Origin: Maribacter aquimaris
GTDB taxonomy: Bacteria > Bacteroidota > Bacteroidia > Flavobacteriales > Flavobacteriaceae
NCBI RefSeq assembly: GCF_014596745.1
Contig: NZ_JABTCF010000009.1
Span: 139,646 to 203,645 of the forward strand
DNA length: 64,000 bases
Direction: 5' to 3'
In this document: positions 17,487-25,924 of the stretch, one piece after another
How the letters are laid out: each line of letters begins with the position of its first letter
Numbering within the stretch: position 1 is the stretch's first letter
The notes under the pieces: model-generated
Told to the model about the DNA's origin: nothing
Database searches by the model: none
Seen by the model: the letters and a program-made list of their open reading frames with translations, nothing else
Translations under genes and position numbers: made by a program

Positions 17487-17526
17487 CATTCACTAATACT
17501 ACTAGTATTTGCACAAATAGTGAATG
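17487..17526. promoter_or_regulatory. Double palindrome upstream of the MddA-like gene
   Basis: CATTCACTA (17487-17495) and TAGTGAATG (17518-17526) are exact reverse complements. Their spacer holds a second palindrome, ATACTA-C-TAGTAT (17496-17508). It lies 134 bases before the methyltransferase start, with no U-run. It could be an operator or a cruciform-forming element. Confidence 0.4.
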
Positions 17527-17604
17527 CTTATCCTTTATCGATAAACTACTATTGTATTCCAATTTGATCATTGAGTCCGCAATTTCTCCCTAGTGGGCCA
17601 ATCC

Positions 17605-17623
17605 ATGCCTTTACAAAAGGCAT
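17605..17623 (+). terminator. Hairpin between the astacin gene and the MddA-like gene
   Basis: ATGCCTTT (17605-17612) pairs with AAAGGCAT (17616-17623) over a three-base loop, followed by an AT-rich stretch with ATTTATTTTT. This may end the exported-protein transcript, though it lies 235 bases after the astacin stop and only 36 bases before the next start. Confidence 0.35.
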
Positions 17624-17659
17624 AACCATTTATTTTTCAATAACCTTAAACCTAATAAA

Positions 17660-18424
17660 ATGAAAAAAGTACTTGTTCTCCTTTACGGGATTGCCGCCTA
17701 TGTTATTTTTTTAATCGCCTTTTTATATGCCATCGGCTTTGTAGGCAATTTGATGGTGCCTAAATCCATAGATTCGGGTGAGGAGGCACCCTTAATGCAA
17801 TCCATTTTAATCAATATTGGACTTCTTAGCATATTCGCGATGCAGCATAGCATTATGGCTCGACCTGCTTTTAAAAAATGGATCAAACGGTTTATCAATC
17901 CAGCTATTGAGAGAAGTACTTATATTCTATTATCGAGCCTAGCACTCTTACTAATTTACTGGAAATGGCAACCCATGACGACTATTGTATGGGAAACAGA
18001 TGGTGCAATCGCTATGCTATTGACCGTAGTTTTCTTTTTAGGTTGGTTGGTGGTATTCCTGTCCACTTTTATGATCAGTCATTTTGAGCTTTTTGGTCTT
18101 ACACAGATCTATGAGAATTTCAAAGATCAAAAATTAACGTATCCAAAATTCCAGACGAATTGGTTCTATAAAATCGTAAGACATCCAATTATGTTAGGCT
18201 TTATCATTGCTTTTTGGGCAGCACCGACCATGACACTTGGACATTTGTTGTTCACAGTAGTCACTACTGCATATATTTTGATAGCAATCAAATTTTTAGA
18301 AGAAAAAGATTTGAAAAAGATAATTGGCAAAGAATACGTAGAATATCAAAAACAGGTACCTATGATCGTTCCTTTTTCAAAAATCGTTAACGTAGAAAAC
18401 ACAAATAGTCCCCAAAAGGTTTAA
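17660..18424 (+). CDS. mddA: Methanethiol S-methyltransferase-like membrane protein (MddA family)
   Basis: A 254-residue membrane protein with about six hydrophobic segments. It matches the MddA/NnrU-like pattern throughout: FLYAIGFVGNLMVPKSID near the start, MQHSIMARPAFKKW, ERSTYILLSSLALLLIYW, SHFELFGL, IVRHPIMLGFIIAFWAAPTMT and a final EEKDLKKIIGKEY. The RHPxxLGF box and the late E-E residues are those of the isoprenylcysteine-methyltransferase-like fold. MddA methylates methanethiol with S-adenosylmethionine to give dimethyl sulfide, a detoxification and volatile-sulfur route. The assignment is from sequence pattern alone. Confidence 0.82.
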   Translation: MKKVLVLLYGIAAYVIFLIAFLYAIGFVGNLMVPKSIDSGEEAPLMQSILINIGLLSIFAMQHSIMARPAFKKWIKRFINPAIERSTYILLSSLALLLIYWKWQPMTTIVWETDGAIAMLLTVVFFLGWLVVFLSTFMISHFELFGLTQIYENFKDQKLTYPKFQTNWFYKIVRHPIMLGFIIAFWAAPTMTLGHLLFTVVTTAYILIAIKFLEEKDLKKIIGKEYVEYQKQVPMIVPFSKIVNVENTNSPQKV

Positions 18425-18585
18425 TAGTGATTTCTATAAAGGAAACCTTAAAACAAAACCTTTATCAATACAATCTTGGCGATACACCATAAAAGTTTAA
18501 AATATGAAAGTGGAGACCAGCGACCATTCCTAAAAACGGGGCGACACCGAAAAGCCATACGAGTAGGAAAACTAATTTAAAAATT

Positions 18586-18858
18586 ATGCCAAAATATATA
18601 ATCGAAAGGGAGATCCCTGGAGCCGGAAATTTAACTGAAGAACAATTAAAGGGTATCTCACAGACATCTTGTGGAGTCCTAAGTAATATGGGACCACAGA
18701 TCCAGTGGGTACACAGTTATGTGACTTCAGACAAAATCTACTGTATTTACAATGCACCCAATGAAGAGATGGTTCGTGAACACGCAAAACAAGGAGGGTT
18801 CCCTGCAAATTCAGTGAGCCAAGTAGCCACAATCATTGACCCCACAACGGCGGAATAA
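18586..18858 (+). CDS. DUF4242 (SCO4226-type nickel-binding) protein
   Basis: A 90-residue protein beginning PKYIIEREIPGAG and continuing LTEEQLKGISQTSCGVLSNMG, IQWVHSYVTSDKIYCIYNAP and EEMVREHAKQGGFP. This is the DUF4242 pattern, in which Streptomyces SCO4226 was found to bind nickel through His and Asp/Glu residues. Two such proteins form a ferredoxin-like dimer. It lies 161 bases after the MddA-like gene and just before a cupin gene, so the three are probably one functional group, but the actual ligand here is unknown. Confidence 0.8.
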   Translation: MPKYIIEREIPGAGNLTEEQLKGISQTSCGVLSNMGPQIQWVHSYVTSDKIYCIYNAPNEEMVREHAKQGGFPANSVSQVATIIDPTTAE

Positions 18859-18931
18859 GCAGTATCCAAAATTTAAAACAGGTGGTATTCCAACCCTTGG
18901 GATTTATTGTTTAACTTATAAAAATAAAATC

Positions 18932-19309
18932 ATGAAAATCAAAAAAGAAGATCTTCCAACCACAATGCAGGACGGAAATTTGCATATGCGTGCCCAATCC
19001 GATTGTGGTGGCATCACCATAGGGTTCAATGAACTACCCGCAGGGACCGATTTCACACCTTTGTTAAAGGGGTTGAATCACGACAGTTGCCATTGTCCCC
19101 ATTGGGGCTATGTCATAGAAGGAAAAATGCTGATCATTTACGATGACGGAAAAGAAGAATTGGTCACCGCAGGTGATGTCTACTACTGGCCAGCGGGCCA
19201 TACGGCCATTGTAAAAGAAAATCTAAAACTGCTTGAATTCAGTCCGACCAAAGAACTAAACGAAGTACTTACCCATGTGGGAAAAAGGATGGCCGAGTTA
19301 TCCGAATGA
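18932..19309 (+). CDS. Small cupin-domain protein
   Basis: A 125-residue single-domain cupin. Motif 1 is seen as HDSCHCPHWGYVIEGKMLIIYDDGKEE and motif 2 as AGDVYYWPAGHTAIV, which together give the His residues of the usual metal site; the CHCPHWG stretch adds two cysteines near that site. Such proteins bind a metal and a small ligand or act as dioxygenases or isomerases. The ATG at 18932 is used because the longer frame overlaps the DUF4242 gene and lacks cupin features. Confidence 0.8.
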   Translation: MKIKKEDLPTTMQDGNLHMRAQSDCGGITIGFNELPAGTDFTPLLKGLNHDSCHCPHWGYVIEGKMLIIYDDGKEELVTAGDVYYWPAGHTAIVKENLKLLEFSPTKELNEVLTHVGKRMAELSE

Positions 19310-19377
19310 AGACTCCCCTATTACTTTTTTATAGGTTAGCAGATAGTTACTTATTCGATTTCGCAAATTTTGTTAGG

Positions 19378-19449
19378 ACTATCAGGTTGAGCGAAGTCGA
19401 AACCTATGTGGTGCAACTAAAAAGTTCTCGACTGCGCTCGAACGGACAG
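19378..19449. repeat. REP-like imperfect palindrome
   Basis: The left arm contains GGTTGAGCGAAGTCGAAACC (19385-19404) and the right arm GTTCTCGACTGCGCTCGAAC (19424-19443). The reverse complement of the right arm, GTTCGAGCGCAGTCGAGAAC, matches the left arm at most positions, so the element folds into one long hairpin with a loop of about 20 bases. It is GC-rich against an AT-rich background and intergenic, which is typical of a dispersed REP-like repeat. No second complete copy is seen in this window. Confidence 0.6.
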
Positions 19450-19544
19450 AAAGGTATTTTTTAAACATTGATAGCCAATATCATATGATGTTGTTTTGGC
19501 ATATATTTATCCACTGACCTCAATACTATTTTTAAAATGCAAAA

Positions 19545-21044
19545 ATGAGAAAAACACCAATGCATATCGAAAGGGAGGAATTCAAAAAATTGGGATATCA
19601 ATTGGTGGATACCATCGCTAGGTTTATGGAAAATATTGATGAATATCCGGTTACCAAGGGTGAATCCCCCTTGCAGGTTCAAAGGGCATTAGGGGATTCC
19701 AATTTTCCCGAACAAGGTAAAACCGCCCAAGAGATATTGAACAGGTCAACTGAACTATTACTCGAACATTCCCTGTTCAACGGACATCCCAAATTCCTAG
19801 GATATATTACCTCTTCCCCTGCCCCTATCGGAATCTTAGCGGATATGCTTGCAACTGCGGTCAATCAAAACGTAGGTGCCCAAATCCTAAGTCCAATGGC
19901 CACTGAAATCGAAAAACAAACGATAAAATGGTTATGCCAGTTCATAGGGGTTTCTTCTGACTACGGAGGTATCCTCGTCAGTGGCGGCAATATGGCGAAC
20001 TTCAACGCTTTCCTGGTGGCAAGAACAGCAAAGGCCGATATGGCCTTAAAAGAAGACGGACTCTTTAATTCCCATTCGAAGCTGCTTACCTATTGCTCAA
20101 AAACCACCCATGCATGGGTCGAAAAGGCTGCCATACTCTTTGGTCATGGTTCAAAATCGGTACGATGGATTCCCACAAATCCGGAAAACCGAATGAACAA
20201 TGAAATTCTGGCACAGACCATAGAACAAGATATAAATAACGGATTTCAACCTTTCCTTGTCGTAGGTACGGCCGGTGATGTCAGTACCGGTGTAGTCGAT
20301 AATCTACAAGAGATTTCAGCAATCTGTAAAAAACACAATTTATGGTTCCATATTGATGGTGCCTATGGCGCACCCGCAGCGATTATCCCCGAATTGAAAA
20401 ATATATTTAAAGGGATTGAAGAAGCGGATTCCATAGCACTGGACCCCCACAAATGGCTGTATGCACCGTTAGAAGCCGGTTGTACATTGGTTAAAAACCC
20501 CAAGCACCTGACAGACACCTACAGTGCCCATCCGGAATATTACAATTTCAGTAAGGACGAAGAAGGACAGTCGCTGAATTTTTATGAATATGGATTACAA
20601 AATTCCCGTGGATTTAGGGCTTTGAAAGTTTGGATGGCATTACAGCAATTGGGTAGGGAAGGTTATCAAAGGATGATTGCCGACGATATCCAACTATCCC
20701 AGTATATGTTCGATCTGGCCAAAAAGCATCCAGAATTGGAAGCAATGACCCAGAACTTGAGTATTACTACGTTTAGATTTGTTCCGAAAGACCTTATCCC
20801 AGATAACCCAAAAGACAAGGAAACCTATTTGAACGAACTGAATGAATCCTTGGTAGATAAACTACAACATGGAGGAGAGGTCTTTTTGTCCAATGCCATT
20901 GTTAATGGAAAATACGGTTTACGAGGTTGTATCGTAAACTTTAGAACTTCTAAAAAAGATATTGGGGAGATTATTGAAATTGTAGTTAGGGAAGGGCGAA
21001 AAACACATCAAAAATTCATGGAAGAAATTCCATTGAAAAACTAA
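19545..21044 (+). CDS. PLP-dependent group II decarboxylase (aromatic-amino-acid/glutamate decarboxylase family)
   Basis: A 499-residue cytosolic enzyme. The PLP Lys303 lies in DPHKWLY, preceded by the conserved HIDGAYGAPA, where the Asp contacts the cofactor nitrogen, and by GTAGDVSTGVVDN. The N-terminal half has NGHPKFLGYITSSPAP and GGILVSGGNMANFNAFLVAR, as in aromatic L-amino-acid decarboxylases. The substrate (DOPA/5-HTP/tryptophan, or glutamate/cysteine sulfinate) cannot be set from sequence. It is only distantly like the second PLP decarboxylase at 38666. The TPR lipoprotein gene begins 10 bases after its stop, so the two are probably co-transcribed. Confidence 0.88.
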   Translation: MRKTPMHIEREEFKKLGYQLVDTIARFMENIDEYPVTKGESPLQVQRALGDSNFPEQGKTAQEILNRSTELLLEHSLFNGHPKFLGYITSSPAPIGILADMLATAVNQNVGAQILSPMATEIEKQTIKWLCQFIGVSSDYGGILVSGGNMANFNAFLVARTAKADMALKEDGLFNSHSKLLTYCSKTTHAWVEKAAILFGHGSKSVRWIPTNPENRMNNEILAQTIEQDINNGFQPFLVVGTAGDVSTGVVDNLQEISAICKKHNLWFHIDGAYGAPAAIIPELKNIFKGIEEADSIALDPHKWLYAPLEAGCTLVKNPKHLTDTYSAHPEYYNFSKDEEGQSLNFYEYGLQNSRGFRALKVWMALQQLGREGYQRMIADDIQLSQYMFDLAKKHPELEAMTQNLSITTFRFVPKDLIPDNPKDKETYLNELNESLVDKLQHGGEVFLSNAIVNGKYGLRGCIVNFRTSKKDIGEIIEIVVREGRKTHQKFMEEIPLKN

Positions 21045-21054
21045 AAGAGAAACT

Positions 21055-22719
21055 ATGGAAATTTTCCTCAAATACTCGTTAATACTTGTGTTGTGCTTCA
21101 TTTTAGGGTGCAAAAACAAATCAGCGCCAGATTTAGCTTCCTTGGATCTGATTAGAGGCGACCTTCAGCTATGTGGAAATGGCGAATTCGGCGATGTTAG
21201 TTTTTCGGAATCCTGCAGTTATGAGACTAAGGCAACCTTTAATCTGGCGATCGCCCTGTTACATTCCTTTGAATATATTGAGGCTGAAAAAGCGTTTGTT
21301 CAAGTTATTGACCAAGACCCGGAATGTGCAATGGCCTATTGGGGTGTGGCCATGAGTATTTATCACGGATTGTGGGCACCACCCCCAAACGAAATTCTCA
21401 TAAAGGGAAGCCGCTTATTGAATGTTGCGAAAAAACTATCCAAATCAACAAAGGCCGAGCAGTATTTGGCAGCCATCGGTGCGTTTTATGAAGATTGGGA
21501 AACCGTCGACAACCAGACCAGAAAAAACCGCTATGCACAAAAAATGAAGGAAATGTACCAAGCCAATCCCGATGATACTGAAATAGCCGTTTTCTATGCC
21601 TTGGCCCTTCGGGCATCGGCAGTACCAACTGACAAGACCTACAAAATACAGCGGGAAGCAGGTAAAATATTGGAAGTTTTGTTTGAAAAAGAACCCAATC
21701 ATCCAGGAATAGCCCATTATATCATTCATTCGTATGATTACCCAGAACTTGCCGAATTAGGCTTACAAACCGCCAGAAGATATGCCGAAATAGCCCCTAA
21801 TTCCGCACATGCCCAACATATGCCTTCGCATATCTTTACGCGTTTGGGACTTTGGGAAGAATCAATACATACCAATATCAAATCAGCTGCATCTGCCGTA
21901 TGTTATGCTGAGAGTACTGCCCCAGGATCGCATTGGGAAGGGGAAGTACACGCGATGGGATACCTTGTTTATTCATATCTGCAAATTGGGGACAATACCA
22001 ACGCCCAGGAACTGTACACTTATTTAAAATCGTTTAAGGAGGTTTTTCCGGTCAATTTGAGTATTGCATATACCGCTACCGCGATACCCGCCCGCATTGC
22101 CATGGAGAATAAAAATTGGGAGGCCGCAGCTACTCTTGAGTTACCCAAAAACCTTGGATTACACTGGGAATCGTTCCCATGGCAAAAAGCCAATCTGCAC
22201 TTCACCCGTGCGATGGGTGCCATACATACCGAAGACCTGAAGGCCGCTGAAATTGAATTGAATACCTTAAGATCCTTCCAAGAAGCCCTGATAGCATTGG
22301 ATGAAGGGTACAAAGCCAATAAGGTTCGTATTCAGATTAAAATGGCGGAAGCTTGGCTGGCATTCGCAAATGGAAATGAAGAAGAAGCCATATCATCAAT
22401 GGAAATGGCTGTTGCTATGGAGGGTAAAACCTCTAAGCATCCCGTAACCCCGGGTGAAATCGTACCGGCCGATGAATTATTGGGCGATCTGTACTTGGCT
22501 TTAAATAAACCGATTGAAGCCTTGACAGCCTATGAATTGAATTTAAAAATTCATCCGAATAGATTCAATGGGGTATATGGCGCAGCCGTTGCCGCCAAAC
22601 AATGTGGCAATCAAAAAAAGGCCACATACTATTTTAAACAACTGATCGAAATGACCAAAAACTCGAACAGTGATCGACCTGAGCTCGAAGAGGCGTTAAA
22701 ATTCATACAATCATCTTAA
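21055..22719 (+). CDS. TPR-repeat lipoprotein
   Basis: A 554-residue lipoprotein (lipobox FILGC, followed by KNKS). Tetratricopeptide-like helical pairs run through the chain: FNLAIALLHSFEYIEAEKAF with QVIDQDPECAMAYWGVAMS, later TARRYAEIAPNSAHAQHMPSHIF, and C-terminal EALTAYELNLKIHPNRFNGVYGAA. The HAQHMPSHIFTRLG and HAMGYLVYSYLQ stretches recur in a family of exported bacterial TPR proteins of unknown role. It is probably periplasmic-facing, and it lies in an apparent operon with the PLP decarboxylase. Confidence 0.82.
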   Translation: MEIFLKYSLILVLCFILGCKNKSAPDLASLDLIRGDLQLCGNGEFGDVSFSESCSYETKATFNLAIALLHSFEYIEAEKAFVQVIDQDPECAMAYWGVAMSIYHGLWAPPPNEILIKGSRLLNVAKKLSKSTKAEQYLAAIGAFYEDWETVDNQTRKNRYAQKMKEMYQANPDDTEIAVFYALALRASAVPTDKTYKIQREAGKILEVLFEKEPNHPGIAHYIIHSYDYPELAELGLQTARRYAEIAPNSAHAQHMPSHIFTRLGLWEESIHTNIKSAASAVCYAESTAPGSHWEGEVHAMGYLVYSYLQIGDNTNAQELYTYLKSFKEVFPVNLSIAYTATAIPARIAMENKNWEAAATLELPKNLGLHWESFPWQKANLHFTRAMGAIHTEDLKAAEIELNTLRSFQEALIALDEGYKANKVRIQIKMAEAWLAFANGNEEEAISSMEMAVAMEGKTSKHPVTPGEIVPADELLGDLYLALNKPIEALTAYELNLKIHPNRFNGVYGAAVAAKQCGNQKKATYYFKQLIEMTKNSNSDRPELEEALKFIQSS

Positions 22720-22883
22720 AATTATATGGTAAAAGAACGTATTTGATTGCTAAAAGCGATAGTAAAGTAGGGTTTAGATACAGCTTGGGAACAAATAAAC
22801 AGTATTATTAAAACCAGTGCAATGAATCCATAAGCATAAAAACCAACTGGCGCGTAGTTGTTGCCAAAAACCAAATGTTACAC

Positions 22884-23531
22884 ATGGGTAAAAAAATACT
22901 CCTATCGATTTTCTTGGCTGTATGTGTAGTGATTGCAATTTATTATTTTGGTTGTAACCAGAATAACAAATTGCCTGTTTACAATCCCGCTGATTTCAAC
23001 CCCAAATTAGTGGATGCGACTTTACGCCATATAGTAAAGGAACATACGGTTTCCGATTTCAATCTTATCAATCAGAATGGACTGACGATCACACAAAAAA
23101 ATTACGAAAACAAGATTTATGTGACCGATTTCTTTTTTACCAGATGTCCAAGCATTTGCCCTATCATGTCGAACCATATGGAGCAATTGCAAGAAATATT
23201 TCTGGAGGAAGATGATGTTATGTTCCTATCACTATCAGTTACACCAAAATTGGATAGTGTACCTATATTAAAGGAATATGCCAAAAAACATGGAGTCCAG
23301 GATCATAAATGGAATATTACCACCGGAAATAAAAAACACATTTATAACCTAGCCCGTAAGAGCTATTTTGCCGTTGTAGAACAGGGTGATGGAGGCCTTC
23401 AGGATTTTATCCATACCCCAAACTTCATTTTGATCGATAAAGAAAAACGAATTCGAGGAGTATATAATGGCACCCAAGAGGAAGAAATTGAACGTATTGC
23501 AATCGATATTAAAAAGCTTCTCAAAGAATAA
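22884..23531 (+). CDS. SCO1/SenC family copper chaperone-like protein
   Basis: A 215-residue thioredoxin-fold protein with an N-terminal membrane anchor; YYFGC suggests a possible lipobox. The copper site is complete: Cys88 and Cys92 in FTRCPSICP and His177 in DFIHTPNF. FLSLSVTPKLDSV and NFILIDKEKRIRGVYNGT are the usual following motifs. SCO proteins deliver copper to cytochrome oxidase CuA or act as thiol oxidoreductases. No oxidase gene is nearby. The ATG at 22884 is slightly preferred to the ATG three codons upstream because it is followed by GKKILL. Confidence 0.88.
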   Translation: MGKKILLSIFLAVCVVIAIYYFGCNQNNKLPVYNPADFNPKLVDATLRHIVKEHTVSDFNLINQNGLTITQKNYENKIYVTDFFFTRCPSICPIMSNHMEQLQEIFLEEDDVMFLSLSVTPKLDSVPILKEYAKKHGVQDHKWNITTGNKKHIYNLARKSYFAVVEQGDGGLQDFIHTPNFILIDKEKRIRGVYNGTQEEEIERIAIDIKKLLKE

Positions 23532-23541
23532 GGCAATGCAT

Positions 23542-24483
23542 CTAGAGTAGGTTAACCTTATTTTTTGCTTCCTCGAATTCCCCGACCAACTCAGCGACGA
23601 TTTCATCTGCGGGTTTTATTCCATGGATCAAGGCCGATACCTGACCAATTTCCAATTCACCTTCCTCCATATCCCCTTCAAACATTCCTTTTTTGGCCCT
23701 TGCCCTACCTAACAGTACTTTCAATTGCTCTTTGGTTGCCCCATCTTCGTATGCCTTCTGTACATCGTGGTAGAATTTATTCTTGATCAGTCGTACCGGT
23801 GTCAATTCCTTAAGGGTGAGTTGGGTATCACCTTCCCCGGCATCAACCACGCGTTGCTTGAATAATTCATGGGATGACGCCTCATCACTAGCGACGAAAC
23901 GGCTTCCTATCTGTACCCCATCGGCCCCCAATACCATTGCCGCCAACATGGCCCTACCCGTAGCAATACCGCCAGCGGCAATAAGTGGAATGTTTATTTT
24001 TTCCCGTACGGCAGGTATTAGTACCAGTGTGGTGGTCTCATCCCTTCCGTTATGACCCCCAGCTTCAAAACCTTCGGCAACAATGGCATCTACCCCAGCC
24101 TCTTGTGCCTTAAGAGCAAATTTGACACTGCTGACCACATGTACCACGGTTATCCCATGGGATTTCAAGTGTGCTGTCCATGTTTTGGGGTTTCCTGCGG
24201 CCGTAAAAACGATCTTGACCCCCATCTCAATGATGAGTGCCATGAGCTTATCAACATCAGGATACAACATGGGAATATTCACCCCAAAAGGTCGATCGGT
24301 TGCTTTCTGGCATTTTTGAATATGTTCCCGTAAAACATCAGGATACATACTTCCTGCCCCAATAAGTCCTAAACCACCCGCATTGGAAACGGCAGAAGCC
24401 AAACGCCAACCACTGGCCCAAACCATACCGGCCTGAATAATGGGATATTTAATTCCGAAAAGCTGTGTAATGCTATTTTCCAT
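23542..24483 (-). CDS. Nitronate monooxygenase-like NAD(P)H-dependent flavin oxidoreductase
   Basis: A 313-residue FMN TIM-barrel protein. Seen: YPIIQAGMVWASGWRLASAVSNAGGLGLIGAG at the N-terminus, FGVNIPML, VAEGFEAGGHNG, the phosphate-binding IPLIAAGGIATGRAM and LGADGVQIGSRFVAS. This is the 2-nitropropane dioxygenase/enoyl-ACP reductase FabK superfamily. The HNGRDE stretch fits the usual catalytic-His region of nitronate monooxygenases. The substrate is uncertain. It converges with the SCO gene with a gap of 10 bases. Confidence 0.85.
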   Translation of the reverse strand: MENSITQLFGIKYPIIQAGMVWASGWRLASAVSNAGGLGLIGAGSMYPDVLREHIQKCQKATDRPFGVNIPMLYPDVDKLMALIIEMGVKIVFTAAGNPKTWTAHLKSHGITVVHVVSSVKFALKAQEAGVDAIVAEGFEAGGHNGRDETTTLVLIPAVREKINIPLIAAGGIATGRAMLAAMVLGADGVQIGSRFVASDEASSHELFKQRVVDAGEGDTQLTLKELTPVRLIKNKFYHDVQKAYEDGATKEQLKVLLGRARAKKGMFEGDMEEGELEIGQVSALIHGIKPADEIVAELVGEFEEAKNKVNLL

Positions 24484-24534
24484 ATTGATACTGTATATTC
24501 AAGACTGCCGACTTCGACCGAGTCACAAGATAAA

Positions 24535-25725
24535 TTAAGATATTACCCCCGAGCCCAACAATTCATCCCCTACATACCAGGCCACGAATTGTCCTTCGGT
24601 AATGGCGGATTGCTTGTCCTCAAAATCCACATAAAGCCCACTATCTACCTTATAGAGCATTGCTTTTTGCAAAGGTTGGCGATAACGTATTCTTGCCATA
24701 ACCTCCATCGTCCCGCCATCTTTCAATGCCAAATCCGTTCGTATCCAATGTAATTCATCATTGGACACAAATAAGGTTCTACGGTACAATCCAGGATGTG
24801 ATTTCCCCTGACCGGTATAAATAACATTGGCCACCACATCGGTTTCTATGACATACAACGGTTCCTTGGTTCCCCCTACGTCCAACCCTTTTCGTTGTCC
24901 CTTGGTAAAATAATGTGCGCCTTGATGTTCCCCTACCACTTTACCATCTTCAACCGTATAGACAGGTTTTTTGGAAAAATAGGCCAACTCATCCTCTTTG
25001 GTACAGAAATCAGGAATCTGCTGTTGATATGGCCCATAGGTATCCGCTACCTCAACAATAACGCCTTTTTTGGGTTTTAGTTTCTGCTGCAAAAAATCGG
25101 GCAATCGAACCTTACCGATAAAGCAAAGTCCTTGGGAATCTTTCTTATCCGCTGTGATCAAACCATTCTCCGCAGCAATTTTACGTACTTCAGGCTTTGT
25201 CAGTTCCCCTATCGGAAACAATGTATTTGATAATTGTTCTTGGGAAAGTTGGCATAAAAAATAGGACTGGTCCTTATTACCATCCAATCCTGATAAGAGC
25301 TGAAAGGTATCTTCCCCGTTTTCATTTGTGAACGAACCCTTTCGACAATAATGCCCGGTAGCGACATAATCGGCCCCCAATTGCATCGCGATCTTCATAA
25401 AAACGTCGAATTTGATTTCACGGTTACAAAGAACATCGGGATTTGGGGTCCTCCCTTTCTCGTATTCGTCGAACATATAATCCACAATACGTTCCTTGTA
25501 TTCCTCACTCAAATCAACCGTTTGAAAAGGAATACCCAATTTTTCAGCAACGATCAAGGCATCGTTACTATCCTCCAACCATGGACATTCTTCAGAAATG
25601 GTAACGGAATCATCGTGCCAATTCTTCATAAATAGGCCAATAACCTCATACCCTTGCTCCTTTAAAAGATAGGCAGCCACACTTGAATCCACTCCACCAG
25701 AAAGTCCTATTACTACTTTTTCCAT
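24535..25725 (-). CDS. mnmA: tRNA 2-thiouridine(34) synthase MnmA
   Basis: A 396-residue enzyme that activates U34 of tRNA-Lys, -Glu and -Gln with ATP and replaces its oxygen by sulfur. The PP-loop is [15 protein letters not shown] at the N-terminus. The two catalytic cysteines are in [12 protein letters not shown] and [12 protein letters not shown]. The [13 protein letters not shown] and C-terminal beta-barrel ([26 protein letters not shown]) are also typical. It has its own upstream promoter-like element and is transcribed away from the fasciclin gene. Confidence 0.97.
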   Translation of the reverse strand: MEKVVIGLSGGVDSSVAAYLLKEQGYEVIGLFMKNWHDDSVTISEECPWLEDSNDALIVAEKLGIPFQTVDLSEEYKERIVDYMFDEYEKGRTPNPDVLCNREIKFDVFMKIAMQLGADYVATGHYCRKGSFTNENGEDTFQLLSGLDGNKDQSYFLCQLSQEQLSNTLFPIGELTKPEVRKIAAENGLITADKKDSQGLCFIGKVRLPDFLQQKLKPKKGVIVEVADTYGPYQQQIPDFCTKEDELAYFSKKPVYTVEDGKVVGEHQGAHYFTKGQRKGLDVGGTKEPLYVIETDVVANVIYTGQGKSHPGLYRRTLFVSNDELHWIRTDLALKDGGTMEVMARIRYRQPLQKAMLYKVDSGLYVDFEDKQSAITEGQFVAWYVGDELLGSGVIS

Positions 25726-25743
25726 AGTTATTAAAAAAGACTA

Positions 25744-25777
25744 CAAAAATACGAATTTAGGGCTTGCACTTCCAAAA
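25744..25777 (-). promoter_or_regulatory. Bacteroidota-type promoter of mnmA
   Basis: On the minus strand TTTTG (25773-25777) is followed after 21 bases by TATTTTTG (25744-25751), matching the -33 TTTG and -7 TAnnTTTG elements of the Bacteroidota primary sigma factor. It lies 18 bases before the mnmA start. Confidence 0.55.
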
Positions 25778-25924
25778 TCATGGTTCATCCTTCTTCGATA
25801 TAAAACATATTTTGTTAAACTTTTTACAATTTTAATTAAACAAAACAGAATCTTTTGTATTATTGTTTAACTTTTAAATAAATACCTTAAACAATATTAA
25901 TCATAACCTTTAAAACTTCTAGAG

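Noticed and set aside
17370-17567. 65-codon frame following the astacin gene
   Set aside because: It begins at the astacin stop and covers the double palindrome at 17487-17526. The translation has no family features; more likely an untranslated region.
24484-24534. Short GC-rich stretch GACTGCCGACTTCGACCGAGTC between the two minus-strand genes
   Set aside because: It shares only a few bases with the palindrome at 19378 and forms no complete hairpin, so I did not count it as a second copy.
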